Shown here one piece after another: positions 33,701 through 48,200 of a DNA stretch of 64,000 nt. The position numbers and the translations under genes are program-made. Below the pieces are notes generated by a model. It searched no databases and had not been told where the DNA came from. It saw only the letters and a program-made list of their open reading frames with translations. Positions within the stretch are counted from its first letter, which is position 1. Each line of letters opens with the position of its first letter. Origin of the DNA: Trichobilharzia szidati (taxonomy: Eukaryota; Platyhelminthes; Trematoda; Strigeidida; Schistosomatidae); NCBI GenBank assembly GCA_944472155.2, contig OX235279.1, forward strand, positions 119,218,110-119,282,109. Direction: 5' to 3'.

Positions 33701-35468
33701 TCACTGCTATTTGTATTAATTTCATTATATGAATTATCATTCCTACTTTTCTCTTAGGTTTTAGCAGATTTATAAATGATTTCTTGTGCATAGTTTTTCA
33801 GTGAAGTTATTACTATTTGGTTTTACTATGTATCAAAATATACGAATTTCATTAATCTCAAATGTTTAGAAGAAATTGTTTTTGGGCGATAATGTTAAGA
33901 ACTTCTCTGTTGGTTATGTCCCAATCATGTAATATTATAAAGCATGGCATACATAATCAAATATAATTTCGCTATTGTGGTTACCGACCTCCTCGTCTTT
34001 AAGAGTGTGACAGTAAAAAATTATACTCAAATAAAATTATTCTGAATCAATTCCCCTTTTTATTGTAGCATTTACAGAAAAAGCTACGCTTCAGACAAAC
34101 AGGCATGTTTCATTCTACCGTGTAACCTAAATAAGGTAATGAGTGCAATTTGACTGTCGGGATACACATGTCCGGGTCACTTTCATTTAATTCGGTAAAA
34201 AACGTATTGCTTCAACGCAGTATAACAGTTAACAATGCTTTCGCACACTTTTTTACACTTTATGCTTTACCTACTTATCTACAATCAAAGTAGTCAAATT
34301 ATACTGAAAAACAATTCTACGTCACATATGTATTTACACAAAAACAGTTTGCGGCAGTATAGTAATGATAACAATAATAGGTGAGTTCGTTGATTCAAAC
34401 AAAATACCCAATAAACACAGAAAAATAGATCCAGGAATAAATTATGTCAATAGAATGAATATCATACTTTCCATTTATTTGTTTCTCTTTTAATTTTTTG
34501 TTTGAATATGCAAAAACAAAAATGGAAAGGAAGAAAGAAAGGAGAGATCGAAATCCAGCCAAAAGAGTGTTTTAAAAGAATCTAGCAATGCCAACAGTGA
34601 CAAGAGTAATAATTAATATAAGCTCTAGTATGCAAATATGCATGAGAGACTATATAATTTCTTAAAGTGTCCACCATGGGTATTTTGAAGTTGTGAAGGC
34701 GATTGGATAACGACTACAACAACGAGAAGAATAACATCAAATCTAAACTGTAAATGTTTTCTAGACAGAAAGGGCGTGGATTACTTCTTTCTCAGTGCAT
34801 CCATAAATTGCGCACATGTGTATTATAAGGACAACATCTAAATGACTATTGATCAATAAATAAATAAATAAATAAGTAAATGAAATCGGAGTGTTGATCA
34901 CACCTGATCACCTTCAAAATAGAAAATATCATATGAAAATGCTTTTCAAATGACTTGAAGGCTGATGCGTATACTGGTTAGTTTAGGGTGAAGCAGAAGT
35001 ACGCAGGAATACTGTGACAGAAAAAAAAATCAAGGTAGTAATAACAGTCGAGCTCTTAAAATTGTGTTGATAATGACAATAAGGTGCAACGAACTTAATA
35101 TTACATAATGAAGAGAACACTTGCTCGATTCAGAAGCCTAGTAGATCTGCAGTCACAGAAGTCTATATTATTTAGTTTCTGTTTGAAACCAAGCAACATG
35201 GGTGACACAACTGACAAGTATGAGCAAACCACTGGCTTAAAGCTAAACGAAGATACAAATGAGCATAGAATCTGTTCATTCATTGAGAAAACAATCAGAA
35301 GAGGCAATCAAAAGAAGCAATAGTGCGAACTGATGTTTTATAATCAAGGATAATCAAGGTGGAATAGGGTGAAAAAATACTTACGAATAATAAATAAGAC
35401 AAGAAGCAAAAAATAAAAGTCTGGTGGTACACTCACTGGCATACACACAAGCACACTCTAACGTCCAT
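33701..35468. other. Intergenic, 3' flank of the Ig gene
   Basis: Should contain the 3' UTR of the minus-strand gene; no clear polyadenylation hexamer is close to the stop. Frames at 35101-35323 on both strands look accidental. Confidence 0.4.
34855..34876. repeat. (AATA)n microsatellite
   Basis: Five to six AATA units in the intergenic region. Confidence 0.85.
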
Positions 35469-35641
35469 TCAAAAATTATTATTATTCTGCATAAAAATAA
35501 CCAATAAAGCAATAATATTAATGTAAATGAAAACAGAGATTGATTTTTTGTTGGTTTCATTTCTTTCCCCATCGGAGAGTAGATCGTCTGATTCATTTAT
35601 CGAGTTAGACATCACCGATATACCATCGTCCTCTTTCGCAT
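35469..35641 (-). CDS. Ig-superfamily gene probable last exon: acidic stalk and hydrophobic C-terminus
   Basis: Acceptor GGTAAAAG gives two bases that complete the split codon as GAT, so the phase fits. It encodes an acidic Ser/Asp/Asn-rich stalk, KK, then about 16 hydrophobic residues (VFIYINIIALLVIFM) and six final residues QNNNNF before TGA. The lack of a cytoplasmic domain suggests GPI anchoring; a single membrane span with a minimal tail is the alternative. The pyrimidine tract lies some 25 bases above the acceptor, so this exon is less certain than the others. Confidence 0.62.
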
Positions 35642-38600
35642 CTTTTACCATTAGGTTTTTTCGAACATGAAAGGAAAACAGGAACAGAGAAACAGATGAA
35701 TTCAATTAGTGAAGAAGATTTATAGCTTAGATGGTGATGTTTTCAGGTGCGTTTGTGTTCTGTCTGAGTTGGGTGTTCCTAGATGGGAAGCTTTCATTGT
35801 CCTTCTAGACAACATCTACAGCGGCACCTCCGACTCAGAGAATAAAACCACACCAAAAAACAGGTAAATCAGGTATTCATTTCTATAAAAACGTTAACTT
35901 CGACTTAAAGGTAGAAAAGATTACAAACAGTCGATAGAGAGAAGTGGTATTTGTACCTGAATCCTGACTATATATATCCTGACTTATATATGCAAATTAT
36001 TATAGTTGCAGCTAAGCAGTTGTTCATTATGTCAATCCTTTCTTGAACCATCAATTTTCAAAACTCACTTTCATAGTAATCGATTGACTAACAGAACAGA
36101 GTACAATTTTAAACAGAATTGTGCTAATTCGGTGTGTGGCACTTTGAAATGGCATTCAGAAGAGAAAAGGACAGAAGTGCAACGGTTGGCAAATACTGAG
36201 AGAAGTATTAGAGGAAAATCAGTGAAAATATTCCATATTTCGAAAGTTATACCCGCCACTTTTAAACAGTTTGACCCATGTAGTTGAAAATCTGCAGTCA
36301 TTGATTCACAATCTTTGCGAGTGCTGTGATTTATTCTTCTCCCTTGAATGAACTGAATAAATTTCAGTTTGTTAGATGGTAGGTTAAAGCTGAATATCGA
36401 GATTGTCATAAGATGAGTAATATTAAAGCTCTCATCTTCGGATGAATGTCAACCCGCACACCAGGTGCTACTGATATTATTCTAAATACGTGAAATTGAA
36501 GTGCTCAAAAGTGTGTTTAAAGAGGTTGGTAATGCGCATTTTGAATGATGAATCCATTAGATAGACTGACTGATCAGTCAGTGGATAACTAATAACTAGT
36601 GCTATTTTGAAATGTTTTCAGAGATGAGGGGATTGTCGACATCTTTTCAGTAGTTCAGAGTATGTCAAGTGCACCTCCCAATCGATTTATACTTCTCGAT
36701 AACAGGTTTGACTGATTCCTTAACATCTCTGAAGAGGTTTTGTCCGGAAATAAAGAAAGGGGAGATCTGTATCTCCTCTTTATTATTAGTGATTCCGTCT
36801 AGTAGCTATGCGAAATCAAGCATATGGAAGTAGAATTCCTACGACTGATGATTAGTAGCAAAACACGTCACTGACAGAATATACAACCTTGACACACAGG
36901 GATATTTCGCCATCATTCATTCATTCAGTTTATCTCTGCATTAACACCGCATCTAAGGTACATTACTCACTACGAAGTAAATAAACTAAGAAATTCAATA
37001 TCTTTGTGGGTTTAACTCCATTGCGGATAATATTTTATTTTGATAAATCATACAGTGTTTTACAGTAATATTTACTGTTGACGTTTTGAGCACAAACTAT
37101 TGATCATAATCGTATCACTGATATGAGCAATAGTTTGTGCTCGAAATGTCATCAGTAAATATTACTGTAAAACACTGTATGATTTATCAAAATAAAATAT
37201 TATCCATAATGGAGTTATGCTGTACCACAGTGTCCAAGTTGTGGGTTTAATTACAACAAAACGTTTGCATGCAGAGTCAAGTATCCTGGGCTTCGATTCA
37301 ATTATCCGTTTTGAGCACCGAAGCGATGAAATACCTACAACATTTTACTAAGTAGAATGGATACATGAATGTAAACAATATGAAATTAGAACGCTGTAAT
37401 GATAATCAGTTTGTAAGTTAAGAGTTTCGATCAGTGAAACATCTGGGAATCAATCAGTGCTTACCGAATAAGTCTTTCATAGAGATATCACTTTTCTCCA
37501 GGATTTCATCATCGCCATTTGTTTGAGGAATATCACTAGCAGAAAGTGATGCAGCTGCCTCGTCAGTATCCATCGGTAAGACACCTTTAACTCTTAAATA
37601 TCTGCAAGATAGAGTTCCTTCAGAAAATTTCTCTGTATTCGTATTATCAAACAAAAGATTTAAGCGTTCTGGAGTAAACATTTGTTTAGGTGAATTTTCA
37701 TGTTCAATAGCTGCAGATTGCGCGAGGATCTGAGGTCCTGTAGATCCTGGCCACGTAGCCAGAGTACTATCGGATAGGTGAAATGTTAGCCCGACAAGTT
37801 CGTCTATTGCCTGTTAACACAATAAGAAATTTATAATGTAGTCAGAAAGTTTATGTTAGTTTTAAAACAGCATTTAGGCCGCGATCACTTTCCATCAAAA
37901 TCCTTATTTGTAATAGTGTGGTGAGAGCTGTCAGCCAGCCAAAATTGTAGACACGAATTCACGTCATTGTGTACATCCCCGATCGGGGTCACGAGATAAA
38001 ACAATAACGAAGCCTAACCTTGAGGAACTCAACAACCAATCACAGTAGACTTAGCGTGAGTGGATACCATTCGCAAATGCATCACCGGACTGTCTAAAAA
38101 ACGGCAACAAAGAGATGAAAGAATAACCTTCAGCAGGAAAACAACCAGTCAGATGGTGCTTCTCTGCTAACAGTAACGATTAATAATGTACAGAAATCTG
38201 TAAATATCTGTTGATTTTCTCAACAAACTCTCTGTTGCCTAGCCCTTGTCGTCTGTCGTTACAGTAGTACATCTGTGTCTTTACATATGTAATACTAACT
38301 CTGGAATTTTTTCTGAGAATTCCTGAACGACAATCAGAAATTGAATTTCAGGTTTCTCAGACGAGGACTTAAGTTAGGGGTAAAACCTCTAAAACGTTAT
38401 ACTTCCATATTCAGAGTTAATGCGGAGTGCTGTAATTGAACACATAACCAACACTGGGTACTCAGTCTCTGAGGAAAACATATTCAAAGTGATTTACAAA
38501 GTCAAAAGAAGCCCCCTTAAGACATTATTTTCCCATATTATTAGCACTGTTGAGGCTTTAACCATTCATATGAGAACCCTGATGATTTACGTACAAAAAA

Positions 38601-41600
38601 GAAAGCTTTTCATGCACTCCTTCCGATTTGGAGATAATTCTAAACCTAATTGACGATAACATTTTGCCATCATTACTATTTATTTGTCTTGGATTTTTCG
38701 GTTTGACGATTATTAGAATAGTTCTACTAACTAACCTTTTGTTCTCTGTGTTCACCTGTTATTATATAAGATCTTTGATATTTGTCTCCACACTCCTTCC
38801 ATCAACATCCAATTCCCTGGAGTTTTTTCATATTACTCGACCTCTAGTCTAAACTTACTAAACATTACAGTTCTAAAATACTTCACTGATGTGCACAATA
38901 TTCCAAACTTATCTATTTTTTTGAGGGAAGAATTGTATTCCTTTTCAATAAGTGCCTCATCAAGTGCTATACACTAATACATATACTACTTTGTGGTAAT
39001 AAGCAGTGTAGGGACGACCACGAAGAAAATAGCAGTACCAAACCACCAGAGGTTAGTTCACAAATGAATTAACACACTCACTATCGTCAGTGGAACAGCC
39101 TATATCAATCGGAAAGAATACCACTTCCACAAAATCGTAATCCTAAACACATTACTACCTCTAGTTTAAGATTCGTATTCAGTTATTGCACAGTCAGTAG
39201 ATTTTTGGTTTAGGAGTAGGTTTTGAATAGTCAGTGTTCAGGCCGACAGAGACTTAGTCTCTTCACATACATGACGAATCTGTTTGACATTATGACGGAT
39301 GTAACTTGTGTACGTTCAGTTGGAAACGCTGTTGTGTTCTTACCAATCAGAATAAGGGAGATAGTTCTTGGCAGTGAAATTAGCCAAACTGACTAACAAC
39401 TATATGCAACTTAAAGTGGCTTTAGTGTGACAGCCATAGTGACAGTGACGAAATACAATAAATTCTTTAAGGTATAAAAGAGGCTTCAGATATCAAATTG
39501 GTGTGGTGTGTGATTAATTTCAGTGTAGATTATATTGCTAACTGACAGCATGAGCACTGGACAGTTTTTGTTTCTTAGTTTTGTATTTTTCACCGGTGGC
39601 TAACTGAGAATCTTTAGGCTTGTATAGTCTCAAATGCTTTTTGCCACTTACCTTCTCTTCAGTGGAATCCTGTTTCTCTCCATTTTGTTGTTCAGTTTCA
39701 TCATCTTTTGGATTCAGATGCACTATTGGAATAGCCTTTGTTGCATCATCCGAGGGAATGTACACCCATTGTAAGCGATCTTTTGGATGGGCTGGATAAC
39801 CTTGACATTGAACATGTAATTGACCTGTTTTCAATTTTAGCGGCTGTGTTATTTTTAAAACTGAAAGAGAAGAGTTTTCAAAAGAATAGACACTGAACAA
39901 AGAGAACTCTTTTCGATAAATTCATCATCAGGTTCTACAATTATATATACATTATAATGAATGAATGAATTAGTCTTATGAACGACACTAATGTTTAAAT
40001 AACATTTGCTTATCATTCTGAAATGAATTATAAATAACTTCAAACTACATCAGTTCATACATAGATGTAGTGAAACGAAAGAGAGCATTGAAATTGAGGA
40101 TTAAAACTGTTGGCAGATAACTGTTTATGTATGAACACTGATTTCTTAGGAATATATATATATATATATATATAATTTAGTGGCGAAAAACATTTATACG
40201 CAAAAAACATTGTGTAGCGTCAAAACGGTTCTGTGGAAAACACTTCTATGATCTTTTGACTGAGGTTGTGCTTCACCGCCAGACTGACGGTTTGTAACCT
40301 TATCAACAGTGTTAACATTTGTAGAATGTAGAGCCAGTTTATGAACCTGTTTATTCTGCATTTTAATGTGTTTTTCCTCTTGCAGTGGCTTTTATTTTCT
40401 GGTCACAGAATACTGTTAGCTGAACTTTCCATCCGCACATTTCTTTTATGACAGGATTTTCTCTAACAGCCACTACAAACTGTATGTGAAAAATTTTGTC
40501 TAGGCAACCGGAGTCCCTTTCGTCTTCAGGCAAATTGTTCTTGGTGTGTTTCCGTAGCTAATTTTAGAGAACAGTATATAAAACTGAAAAAAAATTCTGG
40601 TTAGTACACTGACTTGTGCACATGCTGAGATAATAAATGTCACTGGATTAATTATATCCTCGATAATTATTCAACATGATTTCGTAAACCTGTTCATCCA
40701 TCATGACAAAAGCACATTTTTATACCGCAGTTTTATTTATGAGTTTACCTGAATATTGACTACTAAAACATAATAATTAAACGCATAACACCCACCCGGT
40801 TTGACTGGTACTTTTATAGTTGAATGTGTAATATGTGAGAAATCACTGACTTCTTCCCTCTGTACGCCGAGTTCCATTTGTGTCATTCTGAATACCTGCG
40901 GATTTTGTATTGTACACATATATTCACCTGTAGAGGCAGGCGAATTTTTGCCCTCCAACTGTGATATCCATAGGCCAGATAAAGGTGTTTCTTCAGGATT
41001 TTTGTGCACAATTTTAATATGTTCAACATGTTGAACTGTTGGCGTTATCTCTAACCATGGTGAACTAGGATTGGATTTCTTATACCAGACAACAGATTGT
41101 TCCACACTGCCTAGGTTGGCATTGCACATAAGTATAAAAGTTTTGCCAGATTCTTCTGAACTTTCAGATGATTTCAACAAGCTCACAGCTAAAACAGGAA
41201 AAGTACACAGGAGAAATTACATTTTCAGTAGCAAAGAAAAAATGTATCCCAATTCAAATGCTACCGGTATAAGTAAATAGCCAATGACGACATTCGCATC
41301 ATGTTTTACTGGACTTTTTTGGGCCATTTACGATACCAAGAAGGTTACATCTTGTAGCGTAAATATTTTCGATTTTCGAGGCGAACTGTTGTGAAATTTC
41401 ACATCGAATTATGCACGTCATTAGTGAATAAGTGCATTTTGTGTATTACCAGTTCATCCACGCAGCTATCCAGGAATGAAGTAATTTTCAACTGTTTCTG
41501 TTGTTTTATCAAATCCAGTCCGGATTAACGACTGATGAGTTCATTCTCCAATAAAAGAAAATTTTGTTAAGTGGTATATTTAACTATTCATCCCAGTGAG

Positions 41601-44600
41601 CAACATTTATCTTGTTGAAAATATCAGAAAAAATACTCAAAAGAGGAACTAAACTTAGGTACAGAATGGCTCTGTTAACCTTTTTTAAGACAATTTAAAA
41701 TCATGTCGGTCCAAGTCATCGGTCGACGCGTCCTAACATAAAGTATAATTATATTTTAATAGTTTACACACAATGATAAGTTTTGTTATTGGTAATATTT
41801 CGAGCAAAATTACTGCCCGTGTTCACACCAGTGTTGGAATTGTTTGATTCCAACATGTTGAGCACCTCAGTGTCTCTATAGGATATTCCAGTCAATATAC
41901 CAACTACTGATATCACATATCTTGTTGGTGTTAGCATATCTTTACAGAACCACACTATCTCACAAACCGTATATACAAACTTTCATCGGTCAACATTGTA
42001 TTTAAGTAGCTCCTTTCCCAGTTACATGAAAAGCATATAAGCTGGCATTAAGTGTCTGGTACAGTTACCACTGTAGCCTTTATAATCCCCACTTCCAGAA
42101 CCATAACCCATGTGTTGACCTTAGAAATTTACGTGTCTCATATTTCCATCCATGGGTAAGTTTAACGTTATTATTTTTTCATCATCATTTTTTTCTGAAA
42201 GTCTAAATTCTAAAGAAATGAAGTAGTCAGGCTTTTTCCGGTTCCTGCCGTCATCAGAATACGTAGAATCTAAAGAACATGCTATATGTTTGTATTCAGT
42301 GAACATGAATTAGAAAATTCCACTAGTATAACAGTGAAGTTAGGCACCATTCATATTTGATCATAGATTATTGGTAATTATATAGTCTGAGACAAATTTA
42401 TGGAATTATTTCTCACTGGTGACAAATACGTTTGGCAAAAATACCAGGAAACGATGAATATTTTGTTATCCTGGTTGTTTTTCAATTGTTCAGCATGACC
42501 TAGCAAACTTAGAGGCGACCTGCTTGAATCACTGGACTGTCTGAATTTCCATCCAACACAATGAATCATATTTTCTTTAATTCTTATTGTCTTAACCTTT
42601 ATTTATGTCGCTGAGTCACAAAATGTACTCACACACACGTTTTTAATTGGTTTTCAAAATACTGGCGCCCATGTCTTAGAGACGAAGGTAAACTATAATA
42701 TGAAATTAGTCCATGTTTCGAATCGAATAGCACTGCATCACATGATAAACTGTTAATTATTATTTTACTCGAAGGTCATGTATGAACAGAAAATATTGTA
42801 CGTTAAATTACTCCGAGAAGTGTGTATATTGTGGAAAAATTTGTCCAGAAAGATTGTAATAATAATTATTAAAATGAAACCTCTCAATGAGAAATTAAAT
42901 CTCCCGTCATACAATTGAGTGTTGTGCTACAGTCCACTTTCTAGGTAGCTACGACTTTTTGTCTGAATGAGAAGTAGGTTAAATTACAAAGAGTTGTGGA
43001 TTGACTGTGTCTACTTATTGATACCTATTATTGATACGGGTTAACAACATATTGTTACTATTATTTATTGTTCCCTTTAGTTCCTAGAGGAACATAGAAC
43101 TTCAGCCGCCCCACATTCTTTCATCTCCTCTTCACATGACCTCCTCCATGTCACCCTGGCACTGACGACCAACTCGCCGCTTCCCATTCTGGTCCCACTC
43201 AAGCGATGGCTTGGCATGTGATGTCACTTGGTGGTTTGTTTTCTCAGGGTGTGGCCAGACAATCCACCTCCATTTCTTCCTGCATATTTGTTGCACAATC
43301 GGTTCCTCATTGGTTCGTCCATTGCCAGAGATCCCTGTGACTGATCTTTTCTGGCCGGCCATCTGATCTTGAGTAGTAGTGAGCAAAGACAGCTGTTAAT
43401 AAAGGTCTGTGGTCTGTCCGAAGTGCCCTTCGTGATGCGGCGCCAAGTCTCTGATCCATATGGTAAGTAGCACTGACTTTACATTGGAGTTGAGAATCCA
43501 GATCTTATTTTCCTGCTGAGTGCTATTAACCTCCACAAAGACTTGAGAGTAAAGAAAGCTTGTCTTGCTTTCTCGATCCTTGCTTTGATATCCTCGTCAG
43601 TTCCGCCTGTAGTTGAGACGATCCTTCTCAGGTAGGTAAAGGAGGTAGCTTCTTTCAAATTTCTCCCATTTATGCTGGCTGATCGTTGTCTGTTTTTGTT
43701 GCTGTTGCTGTTGGCCAGGAAACTTCATCACCTTTGTCTTCTCTATGTTCACCTGAAGTCCTATCTTTGATGCTTCTTCTGCTAACTTGTTTCTTTTCAC
43801 TTGCATATCTTCCAGTTTGTGGGAAATCAGACAGATATCATCGGTGGTTAACAACATAACCAACAGAATGCGATTTATATTAATAAGTACTGTAAATTGA
43901 ACACAGTTGACGATGAAAATCGGCTTTGCAAAACTGTAAACAATTCATTTATGGTGAGAACTAAGTTGACGAATGTCATTTTGTGGAGTTTATCGTCTTG
44001 GAGAATCAGATTTCACATGACTTCGATTATTTAACGAGAATTCTTATCAAACATATACAAATGAAAACACATTGAAAAGTATACCTTCTTTCATTTGTAC
44101 ATTGAAGGTCTGTTTATTATTTGAAGGTGAATGTAGGCAGACATACTTTCCAGCCTTAGTTAAATCAACTTTAGGCAGAACAAGCTGAGCTGACAGTCTT
44201 GCACTGTCTGTTTTGTCTGCATTGTCATCAGTATCATCATCTTTCTTAACAGAATATGGTTCATAACTTGATTCATCTGATTTCATTTCGCTAACTGATT
44301 CCACTTTTTCTCCAGACGGAAGAATCCAGTCCAACTGTCCAGGACTAGCAGTACGACATGTAACAACAATCTTTTCACCTAAGTCAGCAACTTTAGAAGA
44401 CATATCAAGCTCCAAATCTATGAAGGTAAAAAAATTTTGAAAAAGAGAGTGACAAATAAGAGTATTACTTAATAACAAAAGTGCTTTGGCGTAGAAAGAC
44501 TTAGCAAAACACCACTAAAATACGATGGGTATATGTACGTCATAAAATGGATTTAAGATTTAGTGTTGACATTTATTGAAAGACAGTTGTCTATTGTGAA

Positions 44601-45238
44601 CCGCAATGCCTGAAATAATCAAAAGATTGTATTTACAATCTCACCTACTGAAATGAAGGTTTATCCAGATGATGAATCCGACACTGGTCCGAAACGCGCA
44701 TCACTTAAGTGTAAACACACAACACATTGCTCTCGACTAAGTATATACCATGGTACAAGAAGGTGTTTACTTTAACAGAGGCCTGTTGTCTCACCTGAAT
44801 AAAAATACATAGCTGAAGTTTGTGACGTTGAAATAATATGTTTTCGTATATGCTTTTGTGAGTCAAATAGTTTCATTTAATTTGATAGTGGAATTTGTAG
44901 ATAAACAAAAATGGATTGCTATTTCAAAATATTTCAAAAATTCCCAACAAGTGAAACGTAAATCCAGATGATGAGTCGTAAACAGGATGAAATGTGCATC
45001 CGGAATTCCACTGCCAGTCACCATCAACCAAACCAGTAGAACCAAGTTGTAGTGCATAAGTCAGGATTTCGCTAATTCCGGTTTATTATTATTTTGATAA
45101 ATCTATTAGTTCCGATTACTGAAACGTCAGTAAAACTAATGCTGTTTTGTATTTCATTCATCGGGAAATACAAAAATGTCATAATCACAAACACACCACC
45201 ATACCCAATGCCCAAATGTTTTAAACTGTTAGAAATGA

Positions 45239-45276
<38 letters not shown>

Positions 45277-48200
45277 ATAAAATATGTCTACAGTGATACA
45301 GTTTAAATGGTCGTAAACCGGTCAAGTAAACTTGATACTAGTAGGTGTACCCACGGAGAAAGCCAAATGTGATTTCGATCTGAGGTCCATTCATTTAATT
45401 TAGTTGACTATTGTATAACTGCAGGCCAAAATGAGATAACTTTGCAGATTTCCTTAGTGAAACAAGCCTGAATGACCTGATAACAGAGAACTTTACCGAG
45501 AAAAGTGCATCATTTCAAACTATGATGCAGTGAATGTAAGGTGAAGGAATATGCACGATTCTTAGCTTTGTGGCTAACCATTCGTAAGTAAAACAGCGTT
45601 CTTATTAGACATAATCTAGCCAGGAGTAAAAATTGGAGTCTTCAGTACCCTACAGCTTACAATTGGACAAACAAAGGTGAACACTTTGTTGAATAGAAAT
45701 CTCTTAAAAATCAAATCAGCGTAATAGTTATGGTACGATGTTTCTTTTCTGTTTCATTCTGTTCAACGTTCAGATCTCGTTTATTGTAGAAAAAAATATC
45801 AGTTCATTTGTTTTTGTATTTAACATGGTGAGAATGATTAAGCTTCTGACAGACAGTCATGTTGATTTTGTCATGTGGATTGTAAACAGTTCTGTAATAT
45901 AAAGTGGCGTCAGTGGCACAGTAGTTAGGACTGTCGCCGACCATGCACATGGTCCGGGGTTCGATCCCCTGCCGACGCACACCAGATATCAATGGTCGGC
46001 CTGCTAAATTTGGGCTACCGATATCGCATGCTGAAAATTCCACACTTGTACCAAAAATACTGTGTGGAATCAAGCTATAACCAAAATAAAATAAAATAAA
46101 AAAAATAAGTTAACCAATGATAGCTGGTTTCACAATCAACTTACCACTGACGGTCACAGTTACATTGTGTAATTCGACTTTCTTTTGCATTAGCTCAGAT
46201 ATTGAAGGTCTTATGAAACAAGTGTAGACACCTGCATGATTTTTATTCACCGAATCAAATATCAGAGATTCCATTGCATACCATAATGGTCCCGACTTTG
46301 CCTCCTGTGTCTTCAATGAACGACTGCCTTCAGGTAAACGGCTACCGTCAATCGTCTTCCATTCTAAAGTTTTCTGCGATGTACCACTTGGTCCCACAGA
46401 TCCTGTACAGTTAATGACTACACGTTCACCAGGTGATACAAAAATCTCCTCAGTTTGAACATGTACTTCTGATGTATGAGAGGAAAAAAGTAAAAAATAT
46501 GAACAGTTAATTTGAAAATTCTGCGAACAAATTTTATGTGCTAATTGTTGAGCGTTAGTGAAATTTAGTTTTTAAACTCTATCTTAAACAGTTAACTGTA
46601 ATAATTAACGTGAAACTGAATTATGTTGACGGAAAACCCTCATCACCATTTGATTTAATACAGTGACCATAATAGCTTTTTATGATGTAGTATGCCAACT
46701 TTCTGTTTGAAAGATTTTTTCTCTTCGTCTTGAAATATGACTACTTCTCACTTCTCTTCGGAATCTATGTATAGGAACAACAGAATAGCAATGATGAACA
46801 AGAATTGATAACCTGTTGTTGTGGCGATTGGGACTTCATGTTTCAATCGGTATTGACTGACTTATCGATAGCGCTGGTTGATAGCGTGGCAGAACTATGG
46901 CTGCTCATGGGAAACTCTGTTACTCCCACAACCTCGGAGTCAATTGTTATCATATGTACAAGTTATCTAATGGACAGTCAGTCATCAGGATTTGCGCTCA
47001 TGGGTCATCTCTGTAATTCATTCTTATTCGCTGGCTAATCACTTCATCTTTAGCTTTCTTCATTAATATTAGTCACTGGTAAAGTTGACGGATGAAGTAC
47101 CCGACAATAAAATTGCCTAAAAGTATGATATACATACATATATAATATTGTTGTACCTTTGGTGGAGAAGTAAGAATCATTTATTTCAACTAAAGTGACA
47201 ACTTCCAGGTTTCTAATTTAACCTATAGGGGATTTATGTTCACCAGCTGACAAGATGTAATGCGAAACACATTCCTTCACAGTGAAACTGAGCAATCGCC
47301 CTTGACCTACTACTAGTTGAGAACGCGGCACCGATGAGATTGAACCGAAAGAGAAATGTATCAAACTTGTAACACTAAATGTAAAAAATTCGGTATTATG
47401 CATTTGTGTGCTCATTTCGATATGACTGCTGATGTCTGTGGTCAAAACTGAAAGTGTGACAGTTGTGCTGATCATGCTCCTTAAGCCTGTTACGCAACGA
47501 ATGAATCCAAAAGCCACTGCAAATATCTTTTTAACTTTCTTCATAACACTTATTATTAATATAGTTTGATAAAAACACAGTCAAACGTCAGTTCGATATC
47601 AGTTTCCGGTGGATGGTGAGTTAGCTAATTCTAAATAAATGTGCTCACTTGATGACAGGCGTAATGAAGTAAAGCGGCAGGTTGTTCTGCTGTCCTCACA
47701 TCACCAGAATTCAAATTCAGTGAATGTCACAGCTGTAATGAGCGAACTGTAGGCAGATGTTGAAAAGTTTTTACCACTAACTTACAGGACAAAGAATCCA
47801 TTCATTGTTTATACTTATCACATTATTAACACCCTCAGTTTGTAGATAAGTTTCCAGTAATTTTACACTTAATACTATTATTACAAAAAACATTCCTGTT
47901 GTCAACATACCATCTTCTGTCCATAAACGAACTGGTTCAGAAATCACATCTTTGAAGTTGTTTGACGAATAGGTAACTTCCGCCTTTCAAAAGAAATATA
48001 CAAAAACAACACGATGGGATAATAATATGAAGTTTCAAAGCTTCAGATAAAACATAAACAAGTGGAATAATGCAATCAAAACCAAATACGTGAAATAGCT
48101 CACTTAAAACAGTTAGTTGTTTGCACAAAATTCAAACTAAAAAAAAGAATATTGCACAGTCCATATCTCCTGTAAAAAGCCTAAAAGGTATAAATGATAG

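Noticed and set aside
36006..36409. Overlapping open frames on both strands in the last Ig gene intron
   Set aside because: No recognisable family and no fit to the gene's phase; may be a decayed element.
39538..39651. Read-through of Ig exon 39860-39652 to a stop, giving a shorter secreted protein
   Set aside because: The AAG|GTAAGT donor and the exact phase match to the next exon, which supplies the missing Ig cysteine, make splicing more likely.
45906..45978. Functional tRNA gene
   Set aside because: Cloverleaf-like, but the anticodon arm is abnormal and the same head with the same body occurs elsewhere; it is a SINE head.
47218..47544. 108-codon minus frame starting MKKVKK in an intron of the Ig gene
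   Set aside because: No Ig or FN3 core residues, no phase-matching donor, and the neighbouring exons join perfectly without it. An alternative first exon is not excluded but unsupported.
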